A program made the position numbers and the translations under genes. From JAXLWB01 sp046328715 (GTDB taxonomy: Bacteria; Chloroflexota; Anaerolineae; Caldilineales; Caldilineaceae): DNA of 64,000 nucleotides. The notes beneath the pieces are model-generated. The model made no database searches and had not been told where the DNA came from. It saw nothing but the letters and a program-made list of their open reading frames with translations. Location of the stretch: contig JAXLWB010000012.1 in the NCBI GenBank assembly GCA_046328715.1, forward strand, positions 1-64,000, read 5' to 3'. Shown here in pieces: positions 33,426 through 42,708 of the stretch (positions within the stretch are counted from its first letter, which is position 1; each line of letters opens with the position of its first letter).

Positions 33426-35669
33426 TTACTTACGTGCCTGCGCATCCACTGCCGCCAAGATCGCCACGTTGACGATGTCGCGCACGTCGGCACCGGTAGA
33501 GAGGACGTGGATCGGCTTGCCGACGCCCACCAGGATCGGGCCGATTGCTTCGGCACCGCCCAGGCGGCTGAGCAGCTTGTAGGCCGTGTTGGCGGCGCTC
33601 AATTCGGGGAAGACGAGCACATTCGCCTCTTGAACCTTGCTGAAGGGATAGTGTTGCGTCATCAACTCGGGCACGACCGCCACGTCGGCCTGCATTTCGC
33701 CATCGACTTGCAGATCGGGGCGCAGTTTCTTGACCAACTCGGTGGCCTGACGCACCTTGATCGACTGGGCGTGGGGCGTGCTGCCAAAGTTGGAGAAGCT
33801 GAGCATGGCGACCTTGGGTGTCACATCAAATTGGCGGGCCAGATCGGCGGCGTTGATAGCAATGGCGGCCAGTTGTTCGACGTCGGGGTCGATGATCACT
33901 GTCGCGTCAGTGAAGAAGTAGAGACGATCCTGCACGAGCATCAGATAGACACCGGAGACAAAGCGACCTGCCTGAGAACCGACACATTGCAGGGCAGGGC
34001 GCAAGACCTCCGGATAGTTATAGGTGAGGCCCGAAACAAAGGCATCGGCGTGCCCGGCATCGACCATCATCGGACCAAAGTAGTTATTCTGACGCATCAA
34101 CTCGCGCGCTAGGGTTTGGGTCACACCTTTGCGTTGGCGGCGCTCGTAGAAGCGAGCTGCATAGTCAGCCCGTTCGGGCGCTTCGTCGGGGTTGATCACA
34201 GTCGGCTTGTAGGAGAGGTTGAGCTTTTCGCATTGCTCCTGGATCAGGTTGGCGTGGCCGATCAGGATCGGCTTGGCAATGCCCTGGCTCTCCAATGTAT
34301 AGGCGGCACGGATAATCTTGGAGCGCTCCCCCTCGCCAAAGACGATGCGTTGCGGGGCGCGGCTGGCTTTGACTTCCATGCTGCGCATCACCTGCGCACT
34401 CTTGCCGAGGCGGGCGGCCAGTTGATCAGGATAGGTCGCCAGGTCGATCTGGCGGCGGGCCACACCGGTTTCCATGGCGGCTTTGGCTACGGCTGGGGCT
34501 ACCCACATCATCACACGCGGGTCGAGCGGCTTGGGGATGATGTACTCGGTGCCAAAGGAGAGCGAATCGAGGCCGTAGGCGCGTAGCACGCTGTCAGGAA
34601 CATCCTCCCGGGCGAGGGCGGCGAGAGCGTGGGCAGCGGCCAGCTTCATCTCCATGTTGATCGCTTTGGCACGCACATCAAGCGCCCCGCGGAAGATGAA
34701 GGGGAAGCCGAGCACATTGTTGACCTGGTTGGGATAGTCGCTGCGTCCGGTGCCAAAGATCGTGTCGCTGCGTGAAGCTTGCACTTCCTCGTAGGTGATC
34801 TCTGGGTCGGGGTTGGCCATGGCAAAGATGATCGGGTTCTTACCCATGCTGCGCACCATCTCGCGGTTGACAGCATCTTTCGAAGAAAGCCCAATCAGCA
34901 CATCGACACCGACTACAGCTTCGGCCAGGGTGCGTTTGTCGGTCTCCTGCATGTACTTCATCTTATACTCGTTCATGCCCTCGGTGCGCCCTTCATAGAT
35001 CACACCACGCGTGTCGCACATGGTGATGTTGTCATGCTTGACACCGAGCGCCACGTAGAGATCGGCACAGGCAATGGCCGAAGCGCCGGCACCGTTAATC
35101 ACCATTTGAATCTCGTCGAGTTTGCGTCCTGTCAACTCGCAGGCATTGATTAGCGCTGCGCCGGAGATAATTGCTGTGCCATGTTGGTCATCGTGGAAAA
35201 CGGGAATGTTGCAGCGTTTCTGGGCTTCTTGTTCGATGTAGAAACACTCAGGAGCTTTGATATCTTCGAGGTTGATACCGCCAAAGGTGACCGAAATCAT
35301 CTCCACAAAGCGCACGATTTCTTCGGGGTTGCTGCTGTTTACTTCGATGTCAAAGACATCGACATCGGCAAAGCGCTTGAAGAGGACTGCCTTGCCTTCC
35401 ATCACCGGCTTGGAGGCGAGCGCCCCGCGGTTGCCGAGGCCGAGGATGGCAGTGCCGTTGCTGATGACGGCAACCAAATTGCCTTTGGCGGTGAATTCGT
35501 AGGCTTTTTCGGCATCTTCGGCAATGTCGAGCACGGGGTAGGCAACACCGGGAGAATAGGCAAGCGAGAGATCGGCTTGCGTGCTCATCGGCTTGGTGGC
35601 TTCGATACGTAATTTACCGGGACGACCTTCGGAGTGGTATTTGCGAGCTTTCTCGCGTAAATCGGACAT
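33426..35669 (-). CDS. maeB: NADP-dependent malic enzyme with phosphotransacetylase-like domain
   Basis: A 747-residue MaeB-type enzyme that oxidatively decarboxylates malate to pyruvate. Residues 1-about 420 are the malic-enzyme part: SLAYSPGVAYPVLDIA, the catalytic Tyr/Lys region GNRGALASKPVMEGKAVLFK, CFYIEQEA and VFHDDQHGTAII, and the NAD(P) site VINGAGASAIACADLY. Residues about 430-747 are a Pta-like domain (VFGEGERSKIIRAAY, MVDAGHADAFVSGL, VLVFPELSAANTAYKLL), which in MaeB proteins is regulatory rather than catalytic. Full length matches the family. It stands alone, with a ~620-bp gap upstream. Confidence 0.95.
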   Translation of the reverse strand: MSDLREKARKYHSEGRPGKLRIEATKPMSTQADLSLAYSPGVAYPVLDIAEDAEKAYEFTAKGNLVAVISNGTAILGLGNRGALASKPVMEGKAVLFKRFADVDVFDIEVNSSNPEEIVRFVEMISVTFGGINLEDIKAPECFYIEQEAQKRCNIPVFHDDQHGTAIISGAALINACELTGRKLDEIQMVINGAGASAIACADLYVALGVKHDNITMCDTRGVIYEGRTEGMNEYKMKYMQETDKRTLAEAVVGVDVLIGLSSKDAVNREMVRSMGKNPIIFAMANPDPEITYEEVQASRSDTIFGTGRSDYPNQVNNVLGFPFIFRGALDVRAKAINMEMKLAAAHALAALAREDVPDSVLRAYGLDSLSFGTEYIIPKPLDPRVMMWVAPAVAKAAMETGVARRQIDLATYPDQLAARLGKSAQVMRSMEVKASRAPQRIVFGEGERSKIIRAAYTLESQGIAKPILIGHANLIQEQCEKLNLSYKPTVINPDEAPERADYAARFYERRQRKGVTQTLARELMRQNNYFGPMMVDAGHADAFVSGLTYNYPEVLRPALQCVGSQAGRFVSGVYLMLVQDRLYFFTDATVIIDPDVEQLAAIAINAADLARQFDVTPKVAMLSFSNFGSTPHAQSIKVRQATELVKKLRPDLQVDGEMQADVAVVPELMTQHYPFSKVQEANVLVFPELSAANTAYKLLSRLGGAEAIGPILVGVGKPIHVLSTGADVRDIVNVAILAAVDAQARK

Positions 35670-36291
35670 AAAGTTCTCTAGCCTCTGAATCGAAATGCTC
35701 CGTTGTATAACTCCAATAAAAAGATGAAGATCATTGCAAAGAATAAATAGTCCAATTCCAAAACTTTTTGCAATGGCTCAACGGAGTCCAACCATGATTA
35801 ACAAGATTGGCACTTTCTCTCATCAGCGCGTACCCCATCCACGACTTCGGCAAGGGCGGCTCGATAAAGCCGTATTTTTCCTAATCCTTGTTTTCCTGCA
35901 GAAGTCCTACTATTGATATTGGGATAGAGAAGTAATCATGAGCAGGTGAATAGTAATTGGTAATTTGCGTCATTCACAAAGAATGTCATGCTAATTACTA
36001 CTTACAAATTACTTCTTCATTGCTACTTCTGAATCTGGCAAACAGTAACTAATTGTGGGACGTGTAAATTTGTAAAGTGCCAACAAAACGAAGGCGGGCC
36101 GAACAGATACCCGTAAGGATTATTTTAACACCTATCACAGTGGAATTAGAAACGTAGACTATGCTACAATATATTATAAATTCAGCTTGTAATCAATGCT
36201 GTAGTGCCCAAACAGACAAGTTGCAGGTGGCAAGCAACGAAATTTCATCTTGCAGCCTGCAACCTGCAACTCTTTTGTAGAAAGCAAACGC
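35670..36291. other. Intergenic region with two palindromic repeats
   Basis: 622 bp between divergent maeB and the dehydrogenase gene. It carries an AATAGTAATTGGTAATTTGC... / ...GCTAATTACTACTTACAAATTAC word hairpin (35945-36020) and a TTGCAGG word hairpin (36219-36271). TGCTACAAT at 36159-36167 is a possible extended -10 box. No gene supported; the 60-residue frame at 35734 lacks coding character. Confidence 0.55.
36219..36271. repeat. AGTTGCAGGTGGCAAG tandem-word hairpin
   Basis: Left arm AGTTGCAGGTGGCAAG, right arm CTTGCAGCCTGCAACCTGCAACT, just before the dehydrogenase start codon. Confidence 0.7.
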
Positions 36292-37248
36292 ATGAAACCG
36301 AAAATCTGGTATATGTGGGAACCTGGTGCCGAGATTCGTCAAAAGTTGGAGCCAATTGCCGAAGTGGTCGCCAATGGAACGATGGAGCAACTTGCTGGTG
36401 CCTCCGCCGTCGTTATTAACAACGTCATTGATGCCAGCGGCTCGTTTATGGACCAGGCTGGACCTTCGCTCAAAGCGATCTGCCGCCCGGGTATCGGCAT
36501 CGACAATGTGAATCTGGCCGATGCAACGGCACGTGGTATCCTGGTCATCAACACACCGGATGCACCCACAGAATCCACTGCTGAACATACCGTCGCCCTG
36601 CTGATGGCCCTTGCCAAACGTGTCGTTGTCGGCCACAATCAAGTGACCCGCTGGGATCGCAGTAACACACTGGGCATGGAATTGAAGGGACGCACACTCG
36701 GCGTCGTGGGCTATGGACGCATTGGTCGCCGAGTGGTCGAAATCTGTGGGCTTGGCTTGCGCATGAACGTGATTGTCTTCGATCCCTTCCTGCCTGCCTC
36801 GGTTGCTATCACCCAGCCAGCGGTGGAACGGGTTTATTCGTTGGATGAGTTGCTCAAGCAGGCCGATGTACTGACGCTACATTGTCCTTCTACGCCTGAA
36901 ACCTACCACCTGATCGGCAAAGAACAACTACAGACTCTGCGCAAAGGCTCCTATCTGATCAACGCAAGTCGAGGACCGGTAGTGGACGAAGCAGCCTTGA
37001 TTGCTGCCCTGCAGGAAGGCCATCTAGGTGGTGCGGCGATGGATGTCTTTGACCCCGAACCGCCCCCTGCCGATAACCCGCTTTTGACCATGATCAATGT
37101 CATCGCAACGCCCCATATTGCCTCGAATACTGACAAAGGAACCTTCCTGATGTCACACGGCGTTGCCGACCAACTGGTGCAACTCTTCAGTGGCGAGCGT
37201 CCACCGAATATCTGCAATCCCCAAGCTTGGCCAGGACGGATGGGTTGA
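36292..37248 (+). CDS. D-2-hydroxyacid dehydrogenase (phosphoglycerate-dehydrogenase-like)
   Basis: A 318-residue NAD-dependent D-2-hydroxyacid dehydrogenase. Substrate domain residues 1-95 and 285-318; NAD domain between. The Rossmann motif is GVVGYGRIGRRVVEI (about 143-157), with Asp-like VFDPFLP at the end of beta 2 favouring NAD. Catalytic Arg lies in NASRGPVVDEAAL, Glu in DVFDPEPPP and His in ATPHIASNTDKG. No ACT domain, so it is a short SerA-like or glyoxylate/hydroxypyruvate-type enzyme. The ATG at 36292 is just after a palindromic repeat. Confidence 0.92.
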   Translation: MKPKIWYMWEPGAEIRQKLEPIAEVVANGTMEQLAGASAVVINNVIDASGSFMDQAGPSLKAICRPGIGIDNVNLADATARGILVINTPDAPTESTAEHTVALLMALAKRVVVGHNQVTRWDRSNTLGMELKGRTLGVVGYGRIGRRVVEICGLGLRMNVIVFDPFLPASVAITQPAVERVYSLDELLKQADVLTLHCPSTPETYHLIGKEQLQTLRKGSYLINASRGPVVDEAALIAALQEGHLGGAAMDVFDPEPPPADNPLLTMINVIATPHIASNTDKGTFLMSHGVADQLVQLFSGERPPNICNPQAWPGRMG

Positions 37249-37314
37249 GAAGCAGTTATCGCACAAAACATAGTTGCTGTCATTGAAGGCCACACCAGTG
37301 GCAGGGCGGTAGAT

Positions 37315-38208
37315 GTGAACCAATCGATTGTTTGGCTGGATCAGCTTGAGGCACAAAATTTATATCTGAATGGAAACGGCTCTACCAATGGTGATCGGGC
37401 GTTTTCGCTCAAGGGGAAAGGCCCAACCGTTGCTGCTGGCTTTGTTGTGACCGCAACTGCCATCAAGGAAGCGCGTCGCATCGGCGCGGTGAGTGAGTCA
37501 CTGCAAGAGGAGATTTTACGCTTCTATCATCAACTGATCGTCAACGATGGGACATATAAACCATTCGTGCATATCTCGGTTGCGCCTGTTCGTCAGGGCG
37601 TGGTCGAGGTGGGCGAGTCAGAGCTTGTGTTTGGTAGCGAATCGGTCTTACATACGATCAAGAATCTGGTTGTAGCCGAAGCGGGCGATTCGTCCTTTTC
37701 CGTCTTAGTGCAATCATACCAAACGCCGCTCCAGTTGCGCACCTACACCGCCATCGATCAAGATGCATGCCTGGCCATCTTTGACAGCAATCGACCTCGC
37801 TTCTTTGCCGCCGAGGACAGGGCAGAGTTTGAGAACTTTTTGAACGAGCCACGCTGTGACTACTTCGTGATTGAAGCAAAGGGCGAGATTGTTGGTTGTG
37901 GCGGCTTCTGGCTCGACAAGGAACATGGACGGGCAGGCTTGGTCTGGGGTATGGTGCACAACAATCATCATCGCCAGGGCATTGGCCGCTATCTGCTCCT
38001 GGCCCGTCTGCAAACGATTGGTTTGCAAGTGGCTGATACTACGGTGCTGCTGAACACCAGTCAGCAACCTGTTGGATTTTACGCTCGTTTCGGGTTTGAA
38101 GTGCAAAAGATCACCGAGAACGGGTACGGTCCAGGCTTGGACTGTTACAATATGGCGTTGCGTTTGGATCAGCCAAAACGACGCTGGGTTGCCGAACAGT
38201 TGCGGTAG
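37315..38208 (+). CDS. GNAT acetyltransferase with N-terminal PEP-synthase-like segment
   Basis: A 297-residue two-part protein. Residues about 145-285 are a GNAT domain: LRTYTAIDQDACLAIFDSN at its start, IVGCGGFWLDK, the acetyl-CoA loop NNHHRQGIGRYLL and VGFYARFGFEVQ. Residues about 25-110 read FSLKGKGPTVAAGFVVTATAI and later PFVHISVAPVRQG, which recalls the N-terminal ATP-binding part of PEP synthase/pyruvate phosphate dikinase (KxGPxxPxGFVxT...VAVRS) but is far too short for that enzyme. I see it as a fusion with a degenerate PPDK-like fragment. The start is a GTG at 37315. It follows the dehydrogenase gene by 66 nt. Confidence 0.7.
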   Translation: MNQSIVWLDQLEAQNLYLNGNGSTNGDRAFSLKGKGPTVAAGFVVTATAIKEARRIGAVSESLQEEILRFYHQLIVNDGTYKPFVHISVAPVRQGVVEVGESELVFGSESVLHTIKNLVVAEAGDSSFSVLVQSYQTPLQLRTYTAIDQDACLAIFDSNRPRFFAAEDRAEFENFLNEPRCDYFVIEAKGEIVGCGGFWLDKEHGRAGLVWGMVHNNHHRQGIGRYLLLARLQTIGLQVADTTVLLNTSQQPVGFYARFGFEVQKITENGYGPGLDCYNMALRLDQPKRRWVAEQLR

Positions 38209-38235
38209 GCAGCTTCGTTTAGGAAAGAGAAAAAG

Positions 38236-38577
38236 GTGAATCGTTTACTTGCGGTTCTGCTGCAACGTTGCCCGGTCTGTCTAGAGGGCCACGTTTTTCA
38301 CGGCATCCTGGCCATGAACAAGAATTGTCCTCACTGCGGCGTTGTCTTTGAGCGCGAACATGGCTATTTTCTCATGTCCATGTTTGTCGGTTACGCCGTT
38401 GGCTTTCTGGTTCTCTTGCCCTCTGCGGTTTGGATGGCGTTGGGCGACACATCAATTCTACGTTTTTCGGTTGTGATTACGCTGGAAACAGTTTTGCTCT
38501 GGCCCTTTGTCTTTCGCTACTCACGGGTCATCTGGATGCATATCGACCAGGTGTTGGACCCGCGCCCTCAACTTTAG
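38236..38577 (+). CDS. DUF983 family protein
   Basis: A 113-residue membrane protein. The N-terminal zinc-ribbon-like CPVCLEGHVFHG and CPHCGVVFEREHGYF cysteines are the DUF983 signature, followed by two membrane helices (about 47-68 and 75-97). The start is GTG at 38236 preceded by AAAAAGG. DUF983 proteins have no established role, and sit in inner membranes. A GACAGT repeat hairpin lies right after the stop codon. Confidence 0.88.
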   Translation: MNRLLAVLLQRCPVCLEGHVFHGILAMNKNCPHCGVVFEREHGYFLMSMFVGYAVGFLVLLPSAVWMALGDTSILRFSVVITLETVLLWPFVFRYSRVIWMHIDQVLDPRPQL

Positions 38578-38579
38578 TA

Positions 38580-38654
38580 AGACAGTGGGACAGTAAGTCA
38601 GTAGGACAGTAAGTCAGTCGGAACTGTTCACTGTCTTACTGTCCTACTGTCCTC
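38580..38654. repeat. GACAGTGGGACAGTAAGTCAG tandem-word hairpin
   Basis: Tandem GGACAGT/AAGTCAGT words, loop GGAACTGTTC, then ACTGTCTTACTGTCCTACTG. It separates DUF983 and glpB. Confidence 0.8.
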
Positions 38655-38664
38655 AGGATTCACT

Positions 38665-39939
38665 ATGTTTGATTTGCTTGTGATCGGCGCTGGCTTGACT
38701 GGCTTGACGGCTGCACTAACCGCAGCCCAAGCCGGGCTCAAGGTGGGAATCATCGCCAAGGGGATGGGGGCCACGCACTGGCATGCCGGTACCATTGATC
38801 TGCTTGGCTATTTACCTGGCGCTGATCAACCCGTATCGGCACCGTTTGAGGCGCTCGCCTCGCTCCCCGCTGACCATCCTTATCATCGTCTCGGCGCCGA
38901 TACCATTCGCCAGTCGCTTGCCTCGTTTCAGCAGATGCTCAACGAAGTCGGGCTGACCTATGCCAATGCGACGACCGCTGGTCAGAATTTATCGTTGCCC
39001 TCGCCCGTGGGGGCAGTCCGCCCTGTCTATGCTGCGCCGACTGCTCAACTGGGCGGTACCCTGGGGCAAAAAGACCCGTTGCTGCTGGTTGGTTTTCGTG
39101 GTCTGCGTGATTTTTATCCCAAGTTGATCGCCGAAAATTTGTGCAAACAAGGCTATCAAGCTCGGGCAGAATTGGTGCCGTTGGATTTGATTTGGTCACG
39201 GCGCGATATCAATCTCGTGCATCTGGCCGAAGCGCTTGACCAATCGGCCAACCGTCATCATCTGGGCGCGGCACTCAAGAAATTGGTGCACCCAAGCGAA
39301 CGGATCGGGCTGCCTGCCATTCTTGGGCTAGATCAACATCAACTCACGCTCTCTGAGTTGCAGACCCAAACTGGTGCCACCGTTTTCGAGATTCCAACCT
39401 TGCCACCAAGTGTTCCTGGCATTCGGCTCTATCGTGCTTTACGTACTCAGTTGCAAAAGCAAGGGGTGCGCATCGAAGCCAACATGGAAGTGAGCAGCTT
39501 CGGCGCACAGGAGGGGCGTATTCAATGGGTCGAAACGGCTACCAGTTCCCGTCCCTTGCGCCACTATGCCAGCAACTTCTTACTGGCGACAGGCGGCATT
39601 CTCGGTGGCGGCTTTAACAGCGACGCTGCGGGCAATGTCTGGGAAGTTGTCTTCCGCCTTCCGCTGACCGCCCCCCAGGATCGCCGTCAATGGTTTCAGT
39701 CTAAGTTTTTGGACGCACGCGGACACCCGATCTTTCACGGCGGCGTCGAGGTCAACAAACAATGGCAACCGATCGACGGCGCAGGTAACCTGATCTATCG
39801 CAACCTGTGGGCTGCCGGCGGTCTACTTGCCCATGCTGACCCCATCCGCGAACGAAGCCTGGAAGGATTGGCGATCACGACTGGCATGGTCGCGGCTGGG
39901 TCGGTGGTGAAAGTTGTGAAGGGTTTGGATAAAGCGTGA
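38665..39939 (+). CDS. glpB: Anaerobic glycerol-3-phosphate dehydrogenase subunit B
   Basis: A 424-residue flavoprotein. The FAD motif is LLVIGAGLTGLTAAL (residues 4-18), followed by the GlpB-specific GATHWHAGTIDLLGYLPG and later ATGGILGGGFNSDAAGNVWE and NLWAAGGLLAHADPIRERSLEGLAITTG (quoted in part as NLWAAGGLLAHADPIRE). GlpB with GlpA and GlpC oxidises glycerol 3-phosphate and passes electrons to menaquinone. glpC follows 236 nt downstream, after a palindromic element. No glpA is seen on either side. Confidence 0.92.
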   Translation: MFDLLVIGAGLTGLTAALTAAQAGLKVGIIAKGMGATHWHAGTIDLLGYLPGADQPVSAPFEALASLPADHPYHRLGADTIRQSLASFQQMLNEVGLTYANATTAGQNLSLPSPVGAVRPVYAAPTAQLGGTLGQKDPLLLVGFRGLRDFYPKLIAENLCKQGYQARAELVPLDLIWSRRDINLVHLAEALDQSANRHHLGAALKKLVHPSERIGLPAILGLDQHQLTLSELQTQTGATVFEIPTLPPSVPGIRLYRALRTQLQKQGVRIEANMEVSSFGAQEGRIQWVETATSSRPLRHYASNFLLATGGILGGGFNSDAAGNVWEVVFRLPLTAPQDRRQWFQSKFLDARGHPIFHGGVEVNKQWQPIDGAGNLIYRNLWAAGGLLAHADPIRERSLEGLAITTGMVAAGSVVKVVKGLDKA

Positions 39940-39955
39940 ATTATATTTTTCAATG

Positions 39956-40069
39956 TTTGTCATTCTGAGCGAGGGCTTTTTCGAGCGAAGAATCTTGCAG
40001 TGCACACCGACCAAGATTCTTTCCTTACGATGACAGGCTCGCAAGCAGCCGCTCCTCAGAATGACAAGT
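39956..40069. repeat. TCATTCTGAGC palindromic element, variant B3
   Basis: Left arm TTTGTCATTCTGAGCGAGGGC, right arm GCAGCCGCTCCTCAGAATGACAAG, with an extra inner ATGACAGG. It sits between glpB and glpC. Confidence 0.8.
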
Positions 40070-40122
40070 TTACCTGCTACCTAGAACGTAATAAGCAGCG
40101 TATTGAACGATCAGTGAATAAA

Positions 40123-40170
40123 TTGGAGATCGGCAGCACTGTGTAATCTCCCAATCTCCAATCTCTACTC
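40123..40170. repeat. GGAGAT...AATCTCCCAATCTCC short hairpin
   Basis: Short left arm TTGGAGATCGG and longer right arm AATCTCCCAATCTCCAATCTC, immediately before glpC. Confidence 0.55.
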
Positions 40171-40175
40171 CAACT

Positions 40176-41453
40176 ATGCACGCAACCTCCTGGCACTCAG
40201 TCGATCATTCACTTGACGAGTGCATCAAATGTAATATCTGTACCAGCTACTGCCCGGTCGCCGAAGTGACCGATCTCTTTCCAGGCCCGAAGTATGTAGG
40301 GCCACAGGCGCAGCGCTTCCGGGAAAACGGACAGCCTCATTCGCCCGATCATTCGGTTGACTACTGCTCTGGCTGCCGGGTCTGCAACGAAGTCTGCCCA
40401 ACCGGGGTGCGCATCGCTGAGATCAACGCCCGGGCACGGGCGCAAATTGCCCAGGAAAAGGGCATCCCGCTGCGCAACCGGCTGCTGGGGCGCAACGAGC
40501 TCCTCGGCAAAGTCGGCAGCATCGCGCCCGATCTGGCCAACTTTGCCCTGCACAATCCGCTCAGCCGCCTGCTAGCCGACAAGATCTTCGGCATCGCCCA
40601 AGGCGCACCACTGCCCAAGTGGAGTTCCTCTACCTTACGACAATGGCTCAGTAAGAGCAGCGCCCAGCGTCTCAAAACCGGCAAAGAAGGGAAAAAGGTC
40701 GTCTACTTTCATGGTTGCGCCACCATGTACTACGAACCTTTTGTCGGCAAAGCGGCGATTGCGGTTCTGGAGCACAACGGCTTTGAAGTGATTGTGCCGC
40801 CGCAGAACTGTTGTGGTCTGCCCATGCTCTCAAATGGCGAATTTGGTGCGGCTGGTTCCTATCACAAGAGCAACGTGGCCACCTTGGCCGGTTTTGCCCG
40901 TGCGGGCATCCCGATTGTTGGCACCAGCACCAGTTGCACCCTGACCCTTAAAGAAGAGGCGCCTGAACTGCTCGATATGGAAGATGAGCCAACGACCGCC
41001 CTCAAGATGGGCACCTGGGACATCTTTGAATTCCTGCGCGAGCAACATCATGCTGGTCAACTACGCACCGACTTCCAGCCGATCCAGATGACATTGCCCT
41101 ACCATGCTCCTTGTCAGCAACGCGCTCACCGCATCGGCAAGCCGGCGCTGGAGATCATGGCACTGATCCCCGGCCTAGACCTGCGTGAAAGTCATGCTCG
41201 CTGTTGTGGCATCGCTGGCACCTATGGCTACAAGACGGAAAAGTACAAAATTGCGATGGATGTGGGGCAAGAGTTATTCGATTTCGTGCGCGCTCAGGGC
41301 AACGACTTGCAATACACCGCCTGCGACTCAGAGACCTGTCGCTGGCAACTTGAACACGGCACCAACGATCTCCCCAGCCGCCACCCAATCGAGATCGTGG
41401 CCGCCGCCTATGGGTTATATGATTTGGAGAAGAGGAAAATATTGAAGAGTTGA
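40176..41453 (+). CDS. glpC: Anaerobic glycerol-3-phosphate dehydrogenase subunit C
   Basis: A 425-residue iron-sulfur protein. Two 4Fe-4S clusters: CIKCNICTSYCPVAE (about 13-27) and CSGCRVCNEVCPTGV (about 63-77). Two CCG (heterodisulfide-reductase-like) domains follow, with NCCGLPMLSNGEFG and ARCCGIAGTYGYK, plus HAPCQQRAHRIG. GlpC is the membrane-docking electron carrier of GlpABC, delivering electrons to the quinone pool. The ATG at 40176 gives full family length. Confidence 0.92.
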   Translation: MHATSWHSVDHSLDECIKCNICTSYCPVAEVTDLFPGPKYVGPQAQRFRENGQPHSPDHSVDYCSGCRVCNEVCPTGVRIAEINARARAQIAQEKGIPLRNRLLGRNELLGKVGSIAPDLANFALHNPLSRLLADKIFGIAQGAPLPKWSSSTLRQWLSKSSAQRLKTGKEGKKVVYFHGCATMYYEPFVGKAAIAVLEHNGFEVIVPPQNCCGLPMLSNGEFGAAGSYHKSNVATLAGFARAGIPIVGTSTSCTLTLKEEAPELLDMEDEPTTALKMGTWDIFEFLREQHHAGQLRTDFQPIQMTLPYHAPCQQRAHRIGKPALEIMALIPGLDLRESHARCCGIAGTYGYKTEKYKIAMDVGQELFDFVRAQGNDLQYTACDSETCRWQLEHGTNDLPSRHPIEIVAAAYGLYDLEKRKILKS

Positions 41454-41546
41454 AAGTGGAAAAGTGGCAGAGTTGCAAAGTTTGAAGAGTGGTAAGTGCG
41501 TATTTACTTTGCGACTCTGCCGCTCTGCCACTTTGCCACTTTTTCA
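41453..41546. repeat. AAAGTGGCAGAGTTGCAAAG tandem-word hairpin
   Basis: AAAGTGGAAAAGTGGCAGAGTTGCAAAG and CTTTGCGACTCTGCC...CTGCCACTTTGCCACTTTT arms between convergent glpC and the membrane protein gene; likely also a transcription stop. Confidence 0.75.
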
Positions 41547-42584
41547 AAACGGTCGATTATCGGCGGGGGTATCGGGCAATTGTTGGATGTCGCGCAGATC
41601 GCGGAAGCCACGACCAATCGCCGCAATCAAGAGCAGCGCAGCCAGGGCAAAGCCGGCATACTCAATCACGACCCGTCGGCGCAGCCGCCCTTGTAGTCCT
41701 TGTTGGGCAATTCCCACCATCAAGTAGAAGATCAAGGCCAGCAGCAGACCACCAGTTAGTTCGTCAATGGGCCAGTAGTTCAGCGCCCAGGTCACCTGCC
41801 CCAGTACTAGCCCCACCGCCAGCCCATAGGAGATCACTGTCCCTGAATTCGGGGTCGAACTGCGCACCAGTTCGATGGTGAGCAAGGTCGCCGTCGCTGC
41901 CACCAGGGTACCTGAGAGCAAACTGCGCGTGCGTGTCTGATAGACGAGTACGAAGAGCAGCAAGGCACAGCCATAGGCCAATGCATTCAGGACGGCGCGC
42001 CCACGGCGATATCCCTTTTGACCCACCTCTACTGTTGCGTAGAGTGAAAAGAAGGTCGTCGCAATCAGCACTGCATAGATCAACAACCCTAGCACTTGTA
42101 CCAAGGAATTGGATGATAGAGGCAGCAGCACCACCGTAATCACGGTCAGCGCAGTCGGCAACGCCCAAAAGCTCCAAGTTGGACGGGTGCGCTGCGACAA
42201 ACGCCGATCTAGTGCAGGATGCAGCGTGATAATGCTCTCGGTACAGGAGGCGGCCAATGCTCCCAACAGCAGTGCCGCAATCATATAGTCGGTGATAGCA
42301 ACCGCAATTGGCGAGCCAAAGGCCGAAAATTCAAACTTGGGCGTGAAGGGCAGACTAAAGAGCAACCGTAGCCCCATGCCAAAGACCAGCAACCAGGTGG
42401 CGACGCTGATGCGGTCATGGTAGTCGATCAGCGCGCTGGCAGGTACCAGATTGGTCGAAGTGGGTGCAGTCACAGGGGCCGAACGCTGGTTTGTATTGCG
42501 AAAATTGGTCGGCAGCGGTGCCTGACCGAGGGTTGAACGCAGCCGGTTCAATCGATTAGGGGGATTGGGAAGTTGCGATTTCAT
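41544..42584 (-). CDS. Polytopic membrane protein of unknown function
   Basis: A 346-residue protein. The first about 55 residues are hydrophilic (Pro/Thr/Asn-rich, cytoplasmic), followed by about eight or nine hydrophobic helices (for example ATWLLVFGMGLRLLF, VAITDYMIAALLLGALAAS, LVQVLGLLIYAVLIATTFF, ALAYGCALLLFVLVY, VISYGLAVGLVLGQVTWAL, LTGGLLLALIFYLMVGIA, IEYAGFALAALLLIAAI). I do not recognise a motif. It resembles the DUF5656-type membrane proteins of Chloroflexota only in length and helix count. Its promoter side faces the gene for the glycosidase-like/ligase-like protein, divergently, with a GTCATAAGTCACAAGTCAC hairpin between them. Confidence 0.7.
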   Translation of the reverse strand: MKSQLPNPPNRLNRLRSTLGQAPLPTNFRNTNQRSAPVTAPTSTNLVPASALIDYHDRISVATWLLVFGMGLRLLFSLPFTPKFEFSAFGSPIAVAITDYMIAALLLGALAASCTESIITLHPALDRRLSQRTRPTWSFWALPTALTVITVVLLPLSSNSLVQVLGLLIYAVLIATTFFSLYATVEVGQKGYRRGRAVLNALAYGCALLLFVLVYQTRTRSLLSGTLVAATATLLTIELVRSSTPNSGTVISYGLAVGLVLGQVTWALNYWPIDELTGGLLLALIFYLMVGIAQQGLQGRLRRRVVIEYAGFALAALLLIAAIGRGFRDLRDIQQLPDTPADNRPF

Positions 42585-42613
42585 GCGAACTCTTGCTTCA
42601 CTGGTAGACTAAG

Positions 42614-42698
42614 GCAAGTCATAAGTCACAAGTCACGAGTCATGGGTCCCAAGTCAAACATGTTGACGAGTGACCTCTGACTTAGGACTCCTGACTCC
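42614..42698. repeat. AAGTCATAAGTCACAAGTCACGAG tandem-word hairpin
   Basis: AAGTCAC-type words, then GTGACCTCTGACTTAGGACTCCTGACT; separates two divergent genes and contains their presumed promoters' neighbourhood. Confidence 0.75.
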
Positions 42699-42708
42699 TT
42701 CCATTCAA

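Noticed and set aside
35734..35916. 60-codon frame upstream of the dehydrogenase gene
   Set aside because: No ribosome-binding site, no recognisable motif, and it runs through an ordinary intergenic region.
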